DNA of 64,000 nucleotides from Albimonas sp963816545 (GCA_963816545.1 CAWFLE010000013.1:91391-155390), one strand, 5' to 3'; shown: positions 35,086-44,699, counted from the first letter of the stretch. Program-made: numbers and translations. Notes: a model not told the origin generated them from the sequence alone.

Positions 35086-37023
35086 ATGCGCAAGTTGAGA
35101 GCCAAGGCCGTCGCGGCCGCGGCGGCCATCGTCCTGATCGCCCTGTCCCTGTCAGCCGCTCTCGTCGCCTGGCGCACCGCCGACCGGGTGGCGGAGGAGG
35201 CGCAGGCGGCGCAGGAGACCAATCTCCGCGCCGCGGCCGTGGTCGCCTCCGTCGCCTCGCCGTTCATCAAGGCGACCCTGTCGGAGGACAAGAGCCTCGC
35301 GGGCATGAGCTGGTCGCAGAGGCCGGACCTTTCGGATCACGCGCTGATCGACCTCATCGCGCAGGCGACCGGCCGCGGCGGCTCGTTCTTCGTGCTGGAC
35401 CCCGCGACCCGCGAATTCGTCCGCCGCTCCACCACCGTCAAGGATGCGAAGGGGCAGAGGGTGGTGGGCAGCACGCTCGGCCCGGATCATCCGGTCTATC
35501 CGATCGTCGCCTCGGGCCGGATCTATAACGGCGAATCGGACGTGCTCGGCACCCTGTACGTGACCAGCTACGTGCCCATCACCGGCCCGTCCGGCCAGGT
35601 GGAGGGGCTGATGGGCACCGGCGTTCCGAAGGGCGACGTGAGCGACGCCATCTGGGCGGAGGTGGGCGCCATCGCCGGCATGGCCGCGGTCTCGGCGCTG
35701 CTCGCCGCCGCGCTGAGCTGGTGGGCCGCGGGCCTCGCCATCCGGCCGCTTCAGGCGCTGGACCGCTCCGTGAAGCGGATGGCGGAGGGGCGGCTGGACG
35801 ACGCCGTGCCCGCGACCGGCCGGGCCGACGAGATCGGCGATCTCGCCCGCGGCGCGGAGGCGCTTCGCCAGGCCCTGCGCCACGCCGACGGCGAGCGCGG
35901 CCGCATGGACGCCGCCGCCGAGGCCGCGCGCGCCGACCACGCCCGGATGCTGCGGGAGCTGCGCGACGGCATGAACCAGGTCGTGCGCGCCGCCGGCGCC
36001 GGCGATTTCGGCAGCCGGGTGGAGAGCGATTTCGAGGCGCCCGAACTGCGGGACCTCGCCTCCGGCGTGAACGGCATCCTCGACGGCATGCAGACCTTCC
36101 TCAAGGATCTGGACGAGACGCTCGCCGCCATGGCGCGCGGGGACCTCTCGCGCCCGCTGACGGGCCGGTACGAGGGTCAGCTCCGCCGTCTCGCCGAGGC
36201 CGCCGGCCGGAGCCTGGAGGAGCTGGGCGGCGCCATCGCCGACGTGCGCGGCGGGGCGGAGGGGCACCGCGATTCCCTCGCCACCGTGGCGGAGCTGATG
36301 CGCGCCCTCTCCTCCCGCGCCGAGAGCCAGGCCTCCACCATCGAGGAGACCGCGGCCACCATGACCGAGATGTCCGAGACCGTCCGCGCCAGCGCCGAGA
36401 ACCTGACGGCGGCGGAGCGGATGGCCGAGGCGACCCGCGGCCAGGCCCGCAACGGCGAGGGCTCGGCCGATCAGGCCATCGCAGCCATGGAGCGGATCGA
36501 GAAGAGCTCGGGCGAGATCTCGGATATCATCGCGCTGATCGAGTCCATCGCCTTCCAGACCAACCTGCTGGCGCTGAACGCGGCGGTGGAGGCGGCGCGG
36601 GCGGGCGACGCGGGCAAGGGCTTCGCGGTGGTCGCCTCCGAGGTGCGGGCGCTGGCGCAGCGGTCGTCGGAGGCGGCGCGCAGCATCTCCGAGCTGATCC
36701 GCAGCTCCGCCACGGCGGTGTCGGACGGGGTGTCGCTGGTCAACGCCACGGGCGCCTCGCTGAAGGAGATCGCGGCCTCCATCGAGAGCCTCTCGTCCAC
36801 CATCGCCGACGTGGCCTCGGCGGGGCGCGAGCAGGGGCAGGGGGTGCAGGAGATCTCCTCCGCCGTCCAGCACCTCAACTCGACGGTGCAGGAGAGCACG
36901 CGCCAGACCTCGGAGGCCGCCGCCGCGACGCAGGAGCTGGCGGGCGAGGTCGCGGCCCAGGCGCAGCGCCTCTCGGCGTTCGTGACCGCGCCCGTCCGGG
37001 CCGGCGCCCGCCGCGCCGCCTGA
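35086..37023 (+). CDS. Methyl-accepting chemotaxis protein
   Basis: A 645-residue chemoreceptor in the inner membrane. Helix 1 spans about 8-30. A periplasmic Cache-type sensor (about 35-190, with GGSFFVLDPATREF and GRIYNGESDVLGTLYVTSYVPI) is followed by helix 2 (about 196-220), a HAMP region with linker repeats, then the conserved signalling tip NLLALNAAVEAARAGDAGKG. The C-terminal pentapeptide for CheR tethering is not obvious. ATG 35086 follows CGGAGAGAAC. No che genes are near, and the ligand is unknown. Confidence 0.93.
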   Translation: MRKLRAKAVAAAAAIVLIALSLSAALVAWRTADRVAEEAQAAQETNLRAAAVVASVASPFIKATLSEDKSLAGMSWSQRPDLSDHALIDLIAQATGRGGSFFVLDPATREFVRRSTTVKDAKGQRVVGSTLGPDHPVYPIVASGRIYNGESDVLGTLYVTSYVPITGPSGQVEGLMGTGVPKGDVSDAIWAEVGAIAGMAAVSALLAAALSWWAAGLAIRPLQALDRSVKRMAEGRLDDAVPATGRADEIGDLARGAEALRQALRHADGERGRMDAAAEAARADHARMLRELRDGMNQVVRAAGAGDFGSRVESDFEAPELRDLASGVNGILDGMQTFLKDLDETLAAMARGDLSRPLTGRYEGQLRRLAEAAGRSLEELGGAIADVRGGAEGHRDSLATVAELMRALSSRAESQASTIEETAATMTEMSETVRASAENLTAAERMAEATRGQARNGEGSADQAIAAMERIEKSSGEISDIIALIESIAFQTNLLALNAAVEAARAGDAGKGFAVVASEVRALAQRSSEAARSISELIRSSATAVSDGVSLVNATGASLKEIAASIESLSSTIADVASAGREQGQGVQEISSAVQHLNSTVQESTRQTSEAAAATQELAGEVAAQAQRLSAFVTAPVRAGARRAA

Positions 37024-37118
37024 GCCCGCTTCCGGCAAGGGCCGCCTCGGCCCTTGCCGCCCCCTCCCCCGGCTCTTAGGGTTGCGCCCGCGAAAGACAG
37101 GGCCAGGAGAGGCGCGAG

Positions 37119-37994
37119 ATGGACATCCGGACGGTCGGCGTGATCGGCGCGGGGCAGATGGGCAACGGCATCGCCCATGTCTTCGCGCTCGCAGGCTACG
37201 ACGTGCGCCTGAACGACATCGACGAGGCCCGCGTGGACAAGGCGCTGGCCCAGATCGAGAAGAACATGGACCGCCAGATCGGCCGCGGCGCGATCTCGGA
37301 GGCCGAGAAGGCCGAGGCCATGTCCCGCATCGCCAAGACCATGGACCTCGCGGGCGTCGCCCAGACGGACCTGGTGATCGAGGCGGCCACGGAGAACGAG
37401 AAGGTCAAGCACCAGATCTTCGCGGGCCTGGCCCCCCACCTCGGCGAGCAGACGATCCTCACCTCCAACACCTCCTCGATCTCCATCACCCGCCTCGCCA
37501 CGGCCACCGACCGGCCGGAGCGGTTCATGGGCTTCCACTTCATGAATCCGGTGCCGGTGATGGAGCTGGTCGAGCTGATCCGCGGCATCGCCACCGACGA
37601 GGAGACCTACAGGATCCTCAAGGGCGTGGTGGAGCGGCTGGGCAAGACCGCCGCCTCGGCCGAGGATTTCCCCGCCTTCATCGTCAACCGCATCCTGCTC
37701 CCGATGATCAACGAGGCGGTCTACACCCTCTACGAAGGGGTCGGCACCGTGGAGAGCATCGATAAGGCCATGCGCCTCGGGGCGAACCACCCGATGGGCC
37801 CCCTCCAGCTCGCGGATTTCATCGGGCTCGACGTCTGCCTCGCGATCATGCACGTCCTGCATGACGGGCTCGCCGATACCAAGTACCGCCCGTGCCCGCT
37901 GCTGGTGAAGTACGTCGAGGCCGGCTGGCTCGGCCGCAAGGCCGGCCGCGGCTTCTACGACTACCGCGGCGAGACGCCCGTCCCCACGAGGTGA
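37119..37994 (+). CDS. 3-hydroxybutyryl-CoA dehydrogenase
   Basis: NAD(P)-dependent oxidation of 3-hydroxybutyryl-CoA (or the reverse reduction) in short-chain acyl-CoA metabolism. It is 291 residues. The nucleotide site is GVIGAGQMGNG at the N terminus. The catalytic His lies in FMGFHFMNPVP with Glu following in VMELVELI; the C-terminal domain contains GANHPMGPLQLADFIGLD. ATG 37119 has a GGAGAGG site. The stop overlaps the GTG start of a small membrane protein gene by four bases. Confidence 0.94.
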   Translation: MDIRTVGVIGAGQMGNGIAHVFALAGYDVRLNDIDEARVDKALAQIEKNMDRQIGRGAISEAEKAEAMSRIAKTMDLAGVAQTDLVIEAATENEKVKHQIFAGLAPHLGEQTILTSNTSSISITRLATATDRPERFMGFHFMNPVPVMELVELIRGIATDEETYRILKGVVERLGKTAASAEDFPAFIVNRILLPMINEAVYTLYEGVGTVESIDKAMRLGANHPMGPLQLADFIGLDVCLAIMHVLHDGLADTKYRPCPLLVKYVEAGWLGRKAGRGFYDYRGETPVPTR

Positions 37995-38597
37995 TCCTCG
38001 CCGCCCGCGCCCTCGCGGCGGCGGCCGCAATGCTGGCGCTTGCCGCGCTGGGCCTCGCCCTGTGGGCGCGGCGGGTGGAGGCGGGCCTCTACGACAGCCT
38101 CGCGCTGCTGGACCTGCACGAGACGCTGGGCTTCGCCGCCGCCCTGGCAGGCGCTCTGGCCGCGCTCCTCGCTCGCCGAAATCGGCGCGGCGACGGCGCT
38201 CGCCGGCGCGCTGGGCGTCGGGGTCGCCCTCTCCGGCTGGCTCGCAGTCTCCGCCTCCGAGCGGAAGGAGCTCTACGACCTCGACCTCCGCCCGTTCGGC
38301 CTCTTCCCCCTGCCCGACCTCTCGCCCGCCGCCCCGGGCGTCGAGGCCGCCGCCCGCCTGACCCATCTCGCCGCCGCGTTGGCCCTGCTCGCAGCCGTGG
38401 CCGCCATCGCCGCCACCGTCGGCCTTCGTCTCTTCCGAAGGCATCGCGCGCGCCAGCCCGGCCATCCCGCCTCCCTCCCCCCCGGGGGAGGGCCGGGGAG
38501 GGGGGCGCCGGAGGCCGCGCCAGCGGCCGGAGAGGAAGGCGCGCCCGCCCCGGCAGGCCCCGCCGAATCCCCTCGGGTCAGCCCTCCGCGCCGGTGA
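37991..38597 (+). pseudogene. Small membrane protein of unknown function, frameshifted
   Basis: GTG at 37991 overlaps the stop of the preceding dehydrogenase gene, so the two are translationally coupled. Read across one frame change near 38170-38176 it encodes about four hydrophobic helices: LAARALAAAAAMLALAALGL and HETLGFAAALAGALAALLA before the break; ATALAGALGVGVALSGWLA and AALALLAAVAAIAATVGL after it. A loop with SERKELYDLDLRPFG intervenes. The Pro/Gly-rich C-terminal tail runs over GC-rich hairpin sequence and overlaps the end of the convergent thioredoxin gene by 20 bases. I do not recognise the family. Confidence 0.55.
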
Positions 38598-39171
38598 TCT
38601 CCGCCAGCCGGCGCAGGATCGCCTCCGCCTCCGGCGCGTCCCACGGCGCATCCCCCTGCACCCGCGCGATCTCCCGCCCCTCCGGGTCGAGGATCAGCGT
38701 CGTCGGCAGCCCCAGCAGCCCCACCTCCCGCGGCAGCGCATTGCGCTCGTCCGCATAGGGCTCCAGCGCGTAGAGCATGTTGTCCTGAAGGAACGCCTCC
38801 CCCTTCTCCCGCCCGCCGGGCTGGACGGCGATGGTCACCACCTCGATGCCCGACCCCTCCAGCGCCTGCTTCAGCCGGTCGAGCGCCGGCATCTCCTCGC
38901 GGCAGGGGGGGCACCAGGTGGCCCACAGGTTCGCCACCACCAGCTTCCCCCCGAACTCGCCGAAATCCGTCCCCGCGCCGTTGGGGTTGCGGAACTCCGC
39001 CTCGAACGGCCCGCGCGGCTCGTCCAGCACCACGAGCCTGCCCATGGCCTCCCCGCGCATCCCTTCGATCTCGGCCCGGGTCTCCGGCGTCAGCTCCCCC
39101 GCCGCCGCGGGGTTTCCAAACGCCGCGAGGCTTCCTATGACCATGGCGGCGAGGCGGGCGTTCAGGCGCAT
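38578..39171 (-). CDS. TlpA family thiol-disulfide oxidoreductase
   Basis: A 197-residue exported thioredoxin-like protein. It has a signal sequence at about 1-24 (AAMVIGSLAAFGNPAAAG) and the redox site WCPPC (Cys87, Cys90) in NLWATWCPPCREEMP. A cis-proline loop follows in LGLPTTLILDPEG. It probably reduces periplasmic disulfides, for example for cytochrome c maturation. ATG 39171 with a GGAGAGAAAC site was chosen. The gene is divergent from argH, 40 bases away, an arrangement I recall in related genomes. Confidence 0.9.
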   Translation of the reverse strand: MRLNARLAAMVIGSLAAFGNPAAAGELTPETRAEIEGMRGEAMGRLVVLDEPRGPFEAEFRNPNGAGTDFGEFGGKLVVANLWATWCPPCREEMPALDRLKQALEGSGIEVVTIAVQPGGREKGEAFLQDNMLYALEPYADERNALPREVGLLGLPTTLILDPEGREIARVQGDAPWDAPEAEAILRRLAEITGAEG

Positions 39172-39211
39172 GTTTCTCTCCAGAAGGCAACGAGGACGAG
39201 GTCCCCCGGAC

Positions 39212-40618
39212 ATGAGCGACGACACCCCGGCAGGCAAGAGCGCGAACGCCATGTGGGGCGGCCGCTTCGCGGAGGGTCCCGACGCGATCATGGAGGCGAT
39301 CAACGCCTCCATCGGCTTCGACCGGCGGCTGGCGGCCCAGGACATCGCCGGATCGCGCGCCCATGCGGCCATGCTCGCCGCCCAGGGGATTATCACGTCC
39401 GACGACGCGCGGAAGATCGACGAGGGTCTCGTCACGGTCTTGTCAGAGATTGAGGCCGGGACGTTCCGCTTCAGCGCCGCGCTCGAAGACATCCACATGA
39501 ACGTGGAATCCCGCCTCCGAGAGCTGATCGGAGAGCCCGCGGGCCGCCTCCACACCGCACGGTCGCGAAACGACCAGGTGGCCCTCGACTTCCGCATGTG
39601 GGTGCGGGACCAGGCCGATGCCGCCATCGCGGGCCTCACCGCGCTGATGCGCGCCCTCGTGGGCCAGGCCGAACAGGGCGCCGACCTCGCCATGCCCGGC
39701 TTCACCCATCTCCAGACCGCGCAGCCGGTGACCTGGGGCCACCACATGATGGCCTATGTGGAGATGTTCGCCCGCGACCGCGCCCGCTTCCAGGACGCCC
39801 GCGCCCGGATGAACGAGTGCCCGCTGGGCGCCGCCGCGCTGGCCGGCACCTCCTTCCCCATCGACCGGCACGCCACCGCGAAGGCTCTCGCCTTCGACCG
39901 CCCGACCGAGAACTCCCTCGACACCGTCGCCGACCGGGACTTCGCGCTGGAGTTCCTCTCCGCCGCCTCGATCTGCGCGACCCACCTCTCCCGCTTCGCC
40001 GAGGAGCTGGTGATCTGGTCCTCCGCCCAGTTCCGCTTCGTGCGCCTGTCGGACCGCTTCTCCACCGGCTCCTCGATCATGCCGCAGAAGCGCAACCCCG
40101 ACGCGGCCGAGCTGGTGCGCGCCAAGGTGGGCCGGATCACCGCCGCCTTCGTAGGATTGTCGACAGTGATGAAGGGACTGCCGATGGCCTATTCCAAGGA
40201 CATGCAGGAGGACAAGGAGCAGACCTTCGACGCCGCCGACGCCCTCATGCTGGCGCTCGCGGCGATGGAGGGGATGGTCCGTGACATGGTCCCCAACGCG
40301 ACCAACCTGCGCAAAGCGGCCGCCTCCGGCTTCTCCACCGCCACCGACCTCGCGGACTGGCTGGTGCGCGAGGCGGGCCTGCCCTTCCGCGACGCGCACC
40401 ACGTGGTCGGCGCGCTGGTGAAGCTCGCCGAGGACTCGGACCGCGATCTCCCCGACCTGACCCTCGCGGAGATGCAAAACGTCCACCCCGCCATCACCCA
40501 GGGCGTGTTCGACGTCCTCACCGTCGAGGCCTCCGCCGCCTCCCGCACCTCCCACGGCGGCACCTCGCCCGTGCGGGTGCGCGAACAGGCCGCCCGCTGG
40601 AAGGCGCAGCTCGCATGA
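39212..40618 (+). CDS. argH: Argininosuccinate lyase
   Basis: Final step of arginine synthesis: cleaves argininosuccinate to arginine and fumarate. It is 468 residues. The fumarase/aspartase superfamily signature GSSIMPQKRNPD is present, with the catalytic serine loop, plus HTARSRNDQVALD and the histidine region PGFTHLQTAQPVTWGHH. ATG 39212 starts MSDDTP; the overlapping divergent promoter region is shared with the TlpA-like gene. The stop overlaps the next small gene (ATGA). Confidence 0.97.
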   Translation: MSDDTPAGKSANAMWGGRFAEGPDAIMEAINASIGFDRRLAAQDIAGSRAHAAMLAAQGIITSDDARKIDEGLVTVLSEIEAGTFRFSAALEDIHMNVESRLRELIGEPAGRLHTARSRNDQVALDFRMWVRDQADAAIAGLTALMRALVGQAEQGADLAMPGFTHLQTAQPVTWGHHMMAYVEMFARDRARFQDARARMNECPLGAAALAGTSFPIDRHATAKALAFDRPTENSLDTVADRDFALEFLSAASICATHLSRFAEELVIWSSAQFRFVRLSDRFSTGSSIMPQKRNPDAAELVRAKVGRITAAFVGLSTVMKGLPMAYSKDMQEDKEQTFDAADALMLALAAMEGMVRDMVPNATNLRKAAASGFSTATDLADWLVREAGLPFRDAHHVVGALVKLAEDSDRDLPDLTLAEMQNVHPAITQGVFDVLTVEASAASRTSHGGTSPVRVREQAARWKAQLA

Positions 40619-40770
40619 TCCGCCTCCTCGTGATCCTGACCCTCGGGGTCCTGCCGTCCTGCGCGCGCAAGAACCCGCCGGAGCCGCCCGCGAACGCCAT
40701 CCGCTCCGACGCGCCGGTCCTGATCGCCCCGGACGTGGTCACCGACCCGATCCGCGCCTCGGTCGACTGA
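40615..40770 (+). CDS. Small lipoprotein downstream of argH (LptM-like)
   Basis: A 51-residue predicted lipoprotein. It has a hydrophobic signal (MIRLLVILTLGVLPSC) with lipobox-like LPSC and lipidation at Cys16, followed by ARKNPPEPP and a short polar tail. A tiny lipoprotein with a C-x-KxGPP-like start next to argH or lysA is the hallmark of LptM, which helps mature the LPS translocon LptD. The match is suggestive but not exact (RKNPP instead of KGPL). It starts in the ATGA overlap with argH, and its TGA overlaps the next ATG, so translation is coupled on both sides. Confidence 0.7.
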   Translation: MIRLLVILTLGVLPSCARKNPPEPPANAIRSDAPVLIAPDVVTDPIRASVD

Positions 40771-41084
40771 TGCGCCGGATCGCGCCCGTCTTCCTGCTGA
40801 TCGCGGTGGCGGGCGCCGCGCTCCCGCTCCCCTACTTCATCGCATGGTTCACCGAAAACGGCTGGTCCCTCCCCGGCATCGTCGACGCCTGGACGGTCAA
40901 CGCCGCCACCGAGGGCATGCTCTGGGACCTCACCGTCTCCGCCGTCGCGGTCACGGTCGCGACCCTCGCCCACGCCGTCGCGCGCAGGGACCCGTGGGCG
41001 CTCATCGCCATCCCCGCCACCTTCGGCATCGGCGTCTCCTGCGGTCTCCCCCTGCTCCTGTGGTTCATCGCCCGCCGAAGCTGA
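40770..41084 (+). CDS. DUF2834 domain-containing membrane protein
   Basis: A 104-residue protein with three likely helices (PVFLLIAVAGAALPLPYFIAW, DLTVSAVAVTVATLAHAV, LIAIPATFGIGVSCGLPLLLWFIA). The pattern of PYFIAWFTENG followed by MLWDLTVSA fits DUF2834. The function is unknown. The start overlaps the stop of the lipoprotein gene (TGATG), so argH, lipoprotein and this gene form one transcript. Confidence 0.8.
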   Translation: MRRIAPVFLLIAVAGAALPLPYFIAWFTENGWSLPGIVDAWTVNAATEGMLWDLTVSAVAVTVATLAHAVARRDPWALIAIPATFGIGVSCGLPLLLWFIARRS

Positions 41085-41131
41085 GGCCGCGGGCGCGTGA
41101 CAACCGCCCGCCTCCCGGCTAGTTTCGGCCC

Positions 41132-41800
41132 ATGACCGATGGGGGAGTTAACCTGACGATGAAATCCGAGGCGCCGAGCGTCGAGGCGCCCGATGCGCCC
41201 CGCCTTTCCACCCGCGACGCCCTGCTCGCCGCCGCCAGCGCCCTGATGCGGGACCGCGACACGCTCTCGGTCTCGATCTCCGACATAGCGTCGGAGGCGG
41301 GCGTGAACTCGGCGCTGGTCAAGTACTACTTCGGCAACAAGAACGGTCTGATGGTGGCGCTGCTGGAGCGTGATCTGAGCGTCGCCATCACCCAGTTGCA
41401 GGACCTGGTGAAGATGGACATGCGCCCGTCGGCCAAGATGCGCTACCACCTGCGCGGCCTGATCCGCATCTACTTCCGCTTCCCCTATCTCCAGCGCCTG
41501 CTCATCTCGATCATGCGGGACGAGAACGAACAGATCGGCCGCTCCATCGCCGAGCGCTACCTCACCCCCATCGCCGAGGCCTATCACCGCATGATCGCCG
41601 AGGGCGTGGAGGCCGGCGAATTCCGCCCCACCGACGCGCGTTTCTTCTATTTCACCGCCATCGGCGCCTGCGACCAGATCTTCTCCGCCCGGTTCGTGCT
41701 GAAATACGTCCACGGCATCGACCACATCGACGAGGAGCTTCGCCGCGCCTACGTGGACCAGACCACCGCCCTCATCATGGACGGCCTGCTGGCGAAGTGA
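41132..41800 (+). CDS. TetR/AcrR family transcriptional regulator
   Basis: A 222-residue regulator at the head of an acyl-CoA degradation cluster. The DNA-binding part (about 25-75) has TLSVSISDIASEAG and SALVKYYFGNKNGL. The C-terminal domain resembles fatty-acid or acyl-CoA responsive TetR proteins but has no decisive residue. ATG 41132 has no clear ribosome site; ATG 41159, after GGGGGAG, is an alternative start. An inverted repeat between this gene and the next is a likely operator for it. Confidence 0.85.
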   Translation: MTDGGVNLTMKSEAPSVEAPDAPRLSTRDALLAAASALMRDRDTLSVSISDIASEAGVNSALVKYYFGNKNGLMVALLERDLSVAITQLQDLVKMDMRPSAKMRYHLRGLIRIYFRFPYLQRLLISIMRDENEQIGRSIAERYLTPIAEAYHRMIAEGVEAGEFRPTDARFFYFTAIGACDQIFSARFVLKYVHGIDHIDEELRRAYVDQTTALIMDGLLAK

Positions 41801-41818
41801 TCCGCTTTACCGGCGCAT

Positions 41819-41836
41819 GTTAATCGGGTAATTAAC
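41819..41836. promoter_or_regulatory. Inverted repeat GTTAAT-N6-ATTAAC, candidate TetR operator
   Basis: Perfect 6+6+6 inverted repeat in the 62-bp gap between the TetR gene and the acyl-CoA dehydrogenase gene, 26 bases before the latter's start. It is the only AT-rich palindrome in this neighbourhood, and the spacing suits a dimeric repressor. Confidence 0.5.
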
Positions 41837-41862
41837 GCCGCGACCGCAGGGAGGACTCCGCC

Positions 41863-43007
41863 ATGCTCGACGCCGTCGGCCGCACCGTCTACGACGAGGA
41901 CCACGAACAGTTCCGCGACTCCGTCCGCAAGGTCTTCGACCGCCACCTGACCCCTCATCTCGACCGGTGGGAGCAGGAGGGGATCGTGGACCGGGACTTC
42001 TGGCGCGCCGCGGGCGAAGCCGGGCTCCTGTGCCCCACGGTGCCCGAGGAATACGGCGGCCCCGGCCTCGACTACCGCTACAACGCCGTGGTCACGGAGG
42101 AACTCGCCTACGCCGGCTCCTCCGCCGGGATCACGCTGCAATCCGACATCGTCGCCGACTACCTCGTGGCCTACGGGTCCGAGGAGCAGAAGCGCCGCTG
42201 GCTCCCCGCCATGGTCTCCGGCGAGGTCATCACCGCCATCGCCATGACCGAGCCCGGCACCGGCTCCGACCTCCAGGGCATCAAGACCACCGCCAAGCGG
42301 GACGGCAACCACTACGTCGTCTCCGGGCCAGAAGACCTACATCACCAACGGCCAGAACGCCGAACCTCGTGGTCGTGGTCGCCAAGACCGACCCCACCCT
42401 CGGCTCCAAGGGCATCAGCCTGATCCTCGTGGAATCGGACCGCGAGGGCTTCGCCCGCGGCCGCAACCTCGACAAGATCGGCCAGCACTCCGCCGACACC
42501 TCGGAGCTGTTCTTCGACAACGTCCGCGTGCCCATCACCAACTGCCTCGGCGAGGAGGGCAAGGGCTTCGTCCAGCTCATGCTCCAGCTCCCGCAGGAGC
42601 GTCTGAACATCGCCCTCGCCGCCCAGGCCGGCGCCCAGCGCGCCTTCGACGAGGCGGTGCGCTTCACCAAGGACCGCAAGGCCTTCGGGCAGGCGATCTT
42701 CGACTTCCAGAACACCCGCTTCACGCTCGCGGGCCTGAAGGCCAAGCTCCAGGTCGGCTGGGCGCATTGCGACTGGGCGCTCGCCCGCCACATCAAGGGC
42801 GAACTGACCGCCTACGAGGCCTCGGCCGCCAAGCTCTGGCACACCGAGCTTCAGTGGGAGGTGGTGGACGCCTGCCTGCAGCTCCACGGCGGGGCGGGCT
42901 ACATGAACGAGTACCCGATCGCGCGCCTGTGGCGTGACGCCCGGGTCCAGCGCATCTACGGCGGCACCTCCGAGATCATGAAGGAACTGGTGTCCCGCGG
43001 CATCTGA
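41863..43007 (+). pseudogene. Acyl-CoA dehydrogenase, two frameshifts
   Basis: FAD-dependent alpha,beta-dehydrogenation of an acyl-CoA. The N-terminal half runs to AMTEPGTGSDLQGIKTTA. Around 42330 a surplus C, and around 42358 a surplus G, interrupt the QKTYITNGQNA-NLVVVV segment. The rest is intact: FDNVRVP, ERLNIALAAQ, RKAFGQAIFDFQNTRF, LHGGAGYMNEYPIARLWRDARV and YGGTSEIMKE. Removing both bases gives exactly 381 codons, the family's normal size, suggesting sequence error or very recent damage. ATG 41863 follows GGGAGGAC. Electrons would pass to ETF. Confidence 0.88.
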
Positions 43008-43062
43008 CGGTTTCCTGCGGAAGGGGCGGCACAAGCCCCTCCGCCCTTCCGGGAGGAACAGC

Positions 43063-44634
43063 ATGATCGACCCCGAAGCGATGACCACGCTCGGCGCCCT
43101 CTCGCGCGCCAACGCCCGCCGCAAGCCCGACGGCCTCTGCCAGCGGTTCGAGGGGCGGGACACCAGCTTCCGCGCCTTCGACGACCATTGCAGCCAGGTG
43201 GCGAACGCGCTCGGCGCAGACGAGGCTCGCCGCGTCGCCTATCTCGGCAAGAACGGCGACTACGCCTTCGAGGCCTTCGTGGGCACCTCCCGCGCGGGCG
43301 GCGTCTTCGCCCCGATCAACTGGCGCCTCGCTCCGCCCGAGGTTGCGCAGCTCATCGAATATTTCGACCCCGACATCCTCCTCGTCGGCCCCGAGTTCCA
43401 CGGCGCGGTCGAGAGCATCCGCGACCAGCTCCCCAAGTCCCTCAAGCTGATCGCGCTGGAGGGCGGCCATGACGAATGGCCCGCCTTCACCGACTGGCGC
43501 GACGCGCAATCCGCCGACCACGCCGAGTCCCTCTCCGGCCCCGACGACGTGACGCTGGTGCTCTTCACCTCCGGCACCACGGGCCTGCCGAAGGGGGTGA
43601 TGATCTCCAACGACAACCTGCTGGGCCAGCGCCGGGCGACGCTCGGGCTGAACCTCGGCTACGACACGTGGGAGGACGGCGACGTCAACCTCGTCGCCAT
43701 GCCCTTCGCCCATATCGGCGGGATCGGCTGGTGGATCATCGGCTTCGCCAACTGCTGCCCCGGCGTGATCGCGCGCGAATTCCGCCCCGACCAGGTGCTG
43801 GATTTCATCGAGAAGGACGGCGCCAACCGCATGTTCATCGTGCCCGCCGCCCTCCAGTTCATCGTACGCGACCCCCGCGCCAGGGAGATGGACTTCTCCC
43901 GCGTGCGCCACATCACCTACGGCGCCGCGCCCATGCCCCTCCCCCTCCTGCGCGAGGCCATCGAGGTCATCGGCTGCGAATTCGCGCAGGCCTACGGCAT
44001 GACCGAGACCACGGGCACCATCTCCATGCTCCATCCCGAGGATCACGTCCTCGAAGGCTCGCCCCGAATGCGCTCCGCCGGCCGCGCGATGCCGGAGCAC
44101 GAGATCAAGGTGATCGACCCCGACGGCGCCGAACTCCCCCTCGGCGAGATCGGCGAGGTCGCCATCCGCGGCGGCAACGTCATGGTCGGCTACTGGAACA
44201 AGCCCGACGTGACGGCGGCCACCAAGGATGCCGACGGCTGGGTGAAGTCCGGCGACGCCGGCTACATGGACGCGGACGGCTACCTCTACATCCACGACCG
44301 CATCAAGGACATGATCGTCACCGGCGCCGAGAACGTCTATCCGGCCGAGGTGGAAAGCGCCCTTTACGCCCACCCCGCCATCTCCGAGGCCGCCGTGATC
44401 GGCGTCCCGGACGAGCGCTGGGGCGAGGCGGTGAAGGCCATCGTCACCGTCAAGGCGGGCCAGAACCTGGACCCGGAGGACGTGATCGCCTTCGCCCGCA
44501 CCCGCCTCGCGGCCTTCAAGTGCCCCAAGACGGTGGACGTGATCCAGGAGATGCCGCGCAACGCGTCCGGCAAGCTCCTGAAGCGCCAGCTCCGCCAGCC
44601 CTACTGGGAAGGCCGCGACCGTCAGGTCAACTGA
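43063..44634 (+). CDS. Acyl-CoA synthetase (AMP-forming)
   Basis: Activates a carboxylic acid to its CoA thioester using ATP. It is 523 residues. The P-loop-like FTSGTTGLPKGV is near residue 170, the adenylation core shows YGMTETTG, and the hinge/C-domain has GWVKSGDAGYMDADGYLYIHDR and the catalytic lysine in NASGKLLKR near the end. It resembles medium- to long-chain or aryl acid ligases; the chain preference is unknown. ATG 43063 has GGGAGGAA. It would supply the substrate for the acyl-CoA dehydrogenase and crotonases around it. Confidence 0.92.
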   Translation: MIDPEAMTTLGALSRANARRKPDGLCQRFEGRDTSFRAFDDHCSQVANALGADEARRVAYLGKNGDYAFEAFVGTSRAGGVFAPINWRLAPPEVAQLIEYFDPDILLVGPEFHGAVESIRDQLPKSLKLIALEGGHDEWPAFTDWRDAQSADHAESLSGPDDVTLVLFTSGTTGLPKGVMISNDNLLGQRRATLGLNLGYDTWEDGDVNLVAMPFAHIGGIGWWIIGFANCCPGVIAREFRPDQVLDFIEKDGANRMFIVPAALQFIVRDPRAREMDFSRVRHITYGAAPMPLPLLREAIEVIGCEFAQAYGMTETTGTISMLHPEDHVLEGSPRMRSAGRAMPEHEIKVIDPDGAELPLGEIGEVAIRGGNVMVGYWNKPDVTAATKDADGWVKSGDAGYMDADGYLYIHDRIKDMIVTGAENVYPAEVESALYAHPAISEAAVIGVPDERWGEAVKAIVTVKAGQNLDPEDVIAFARTRLAAFKCPKTVDVIQEMPRNASGKLLKRQLRQPYWEGRDRQVN

Positions 44635-44699
44635 CGAATGGACGGCGCCGCGGGCATCCGCCATCGTGGCGCAACGAAAACACTCGAGGGGAAACGCCC

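Noticed and set aside
41863..43007. Programmed frameshifting in the acyl-CoA dehydrogenase gene
   Set aside because: Two single-base insertions at non-slippery places 30 bases apart do not resemble a programmed site; error or mutation is simpler.
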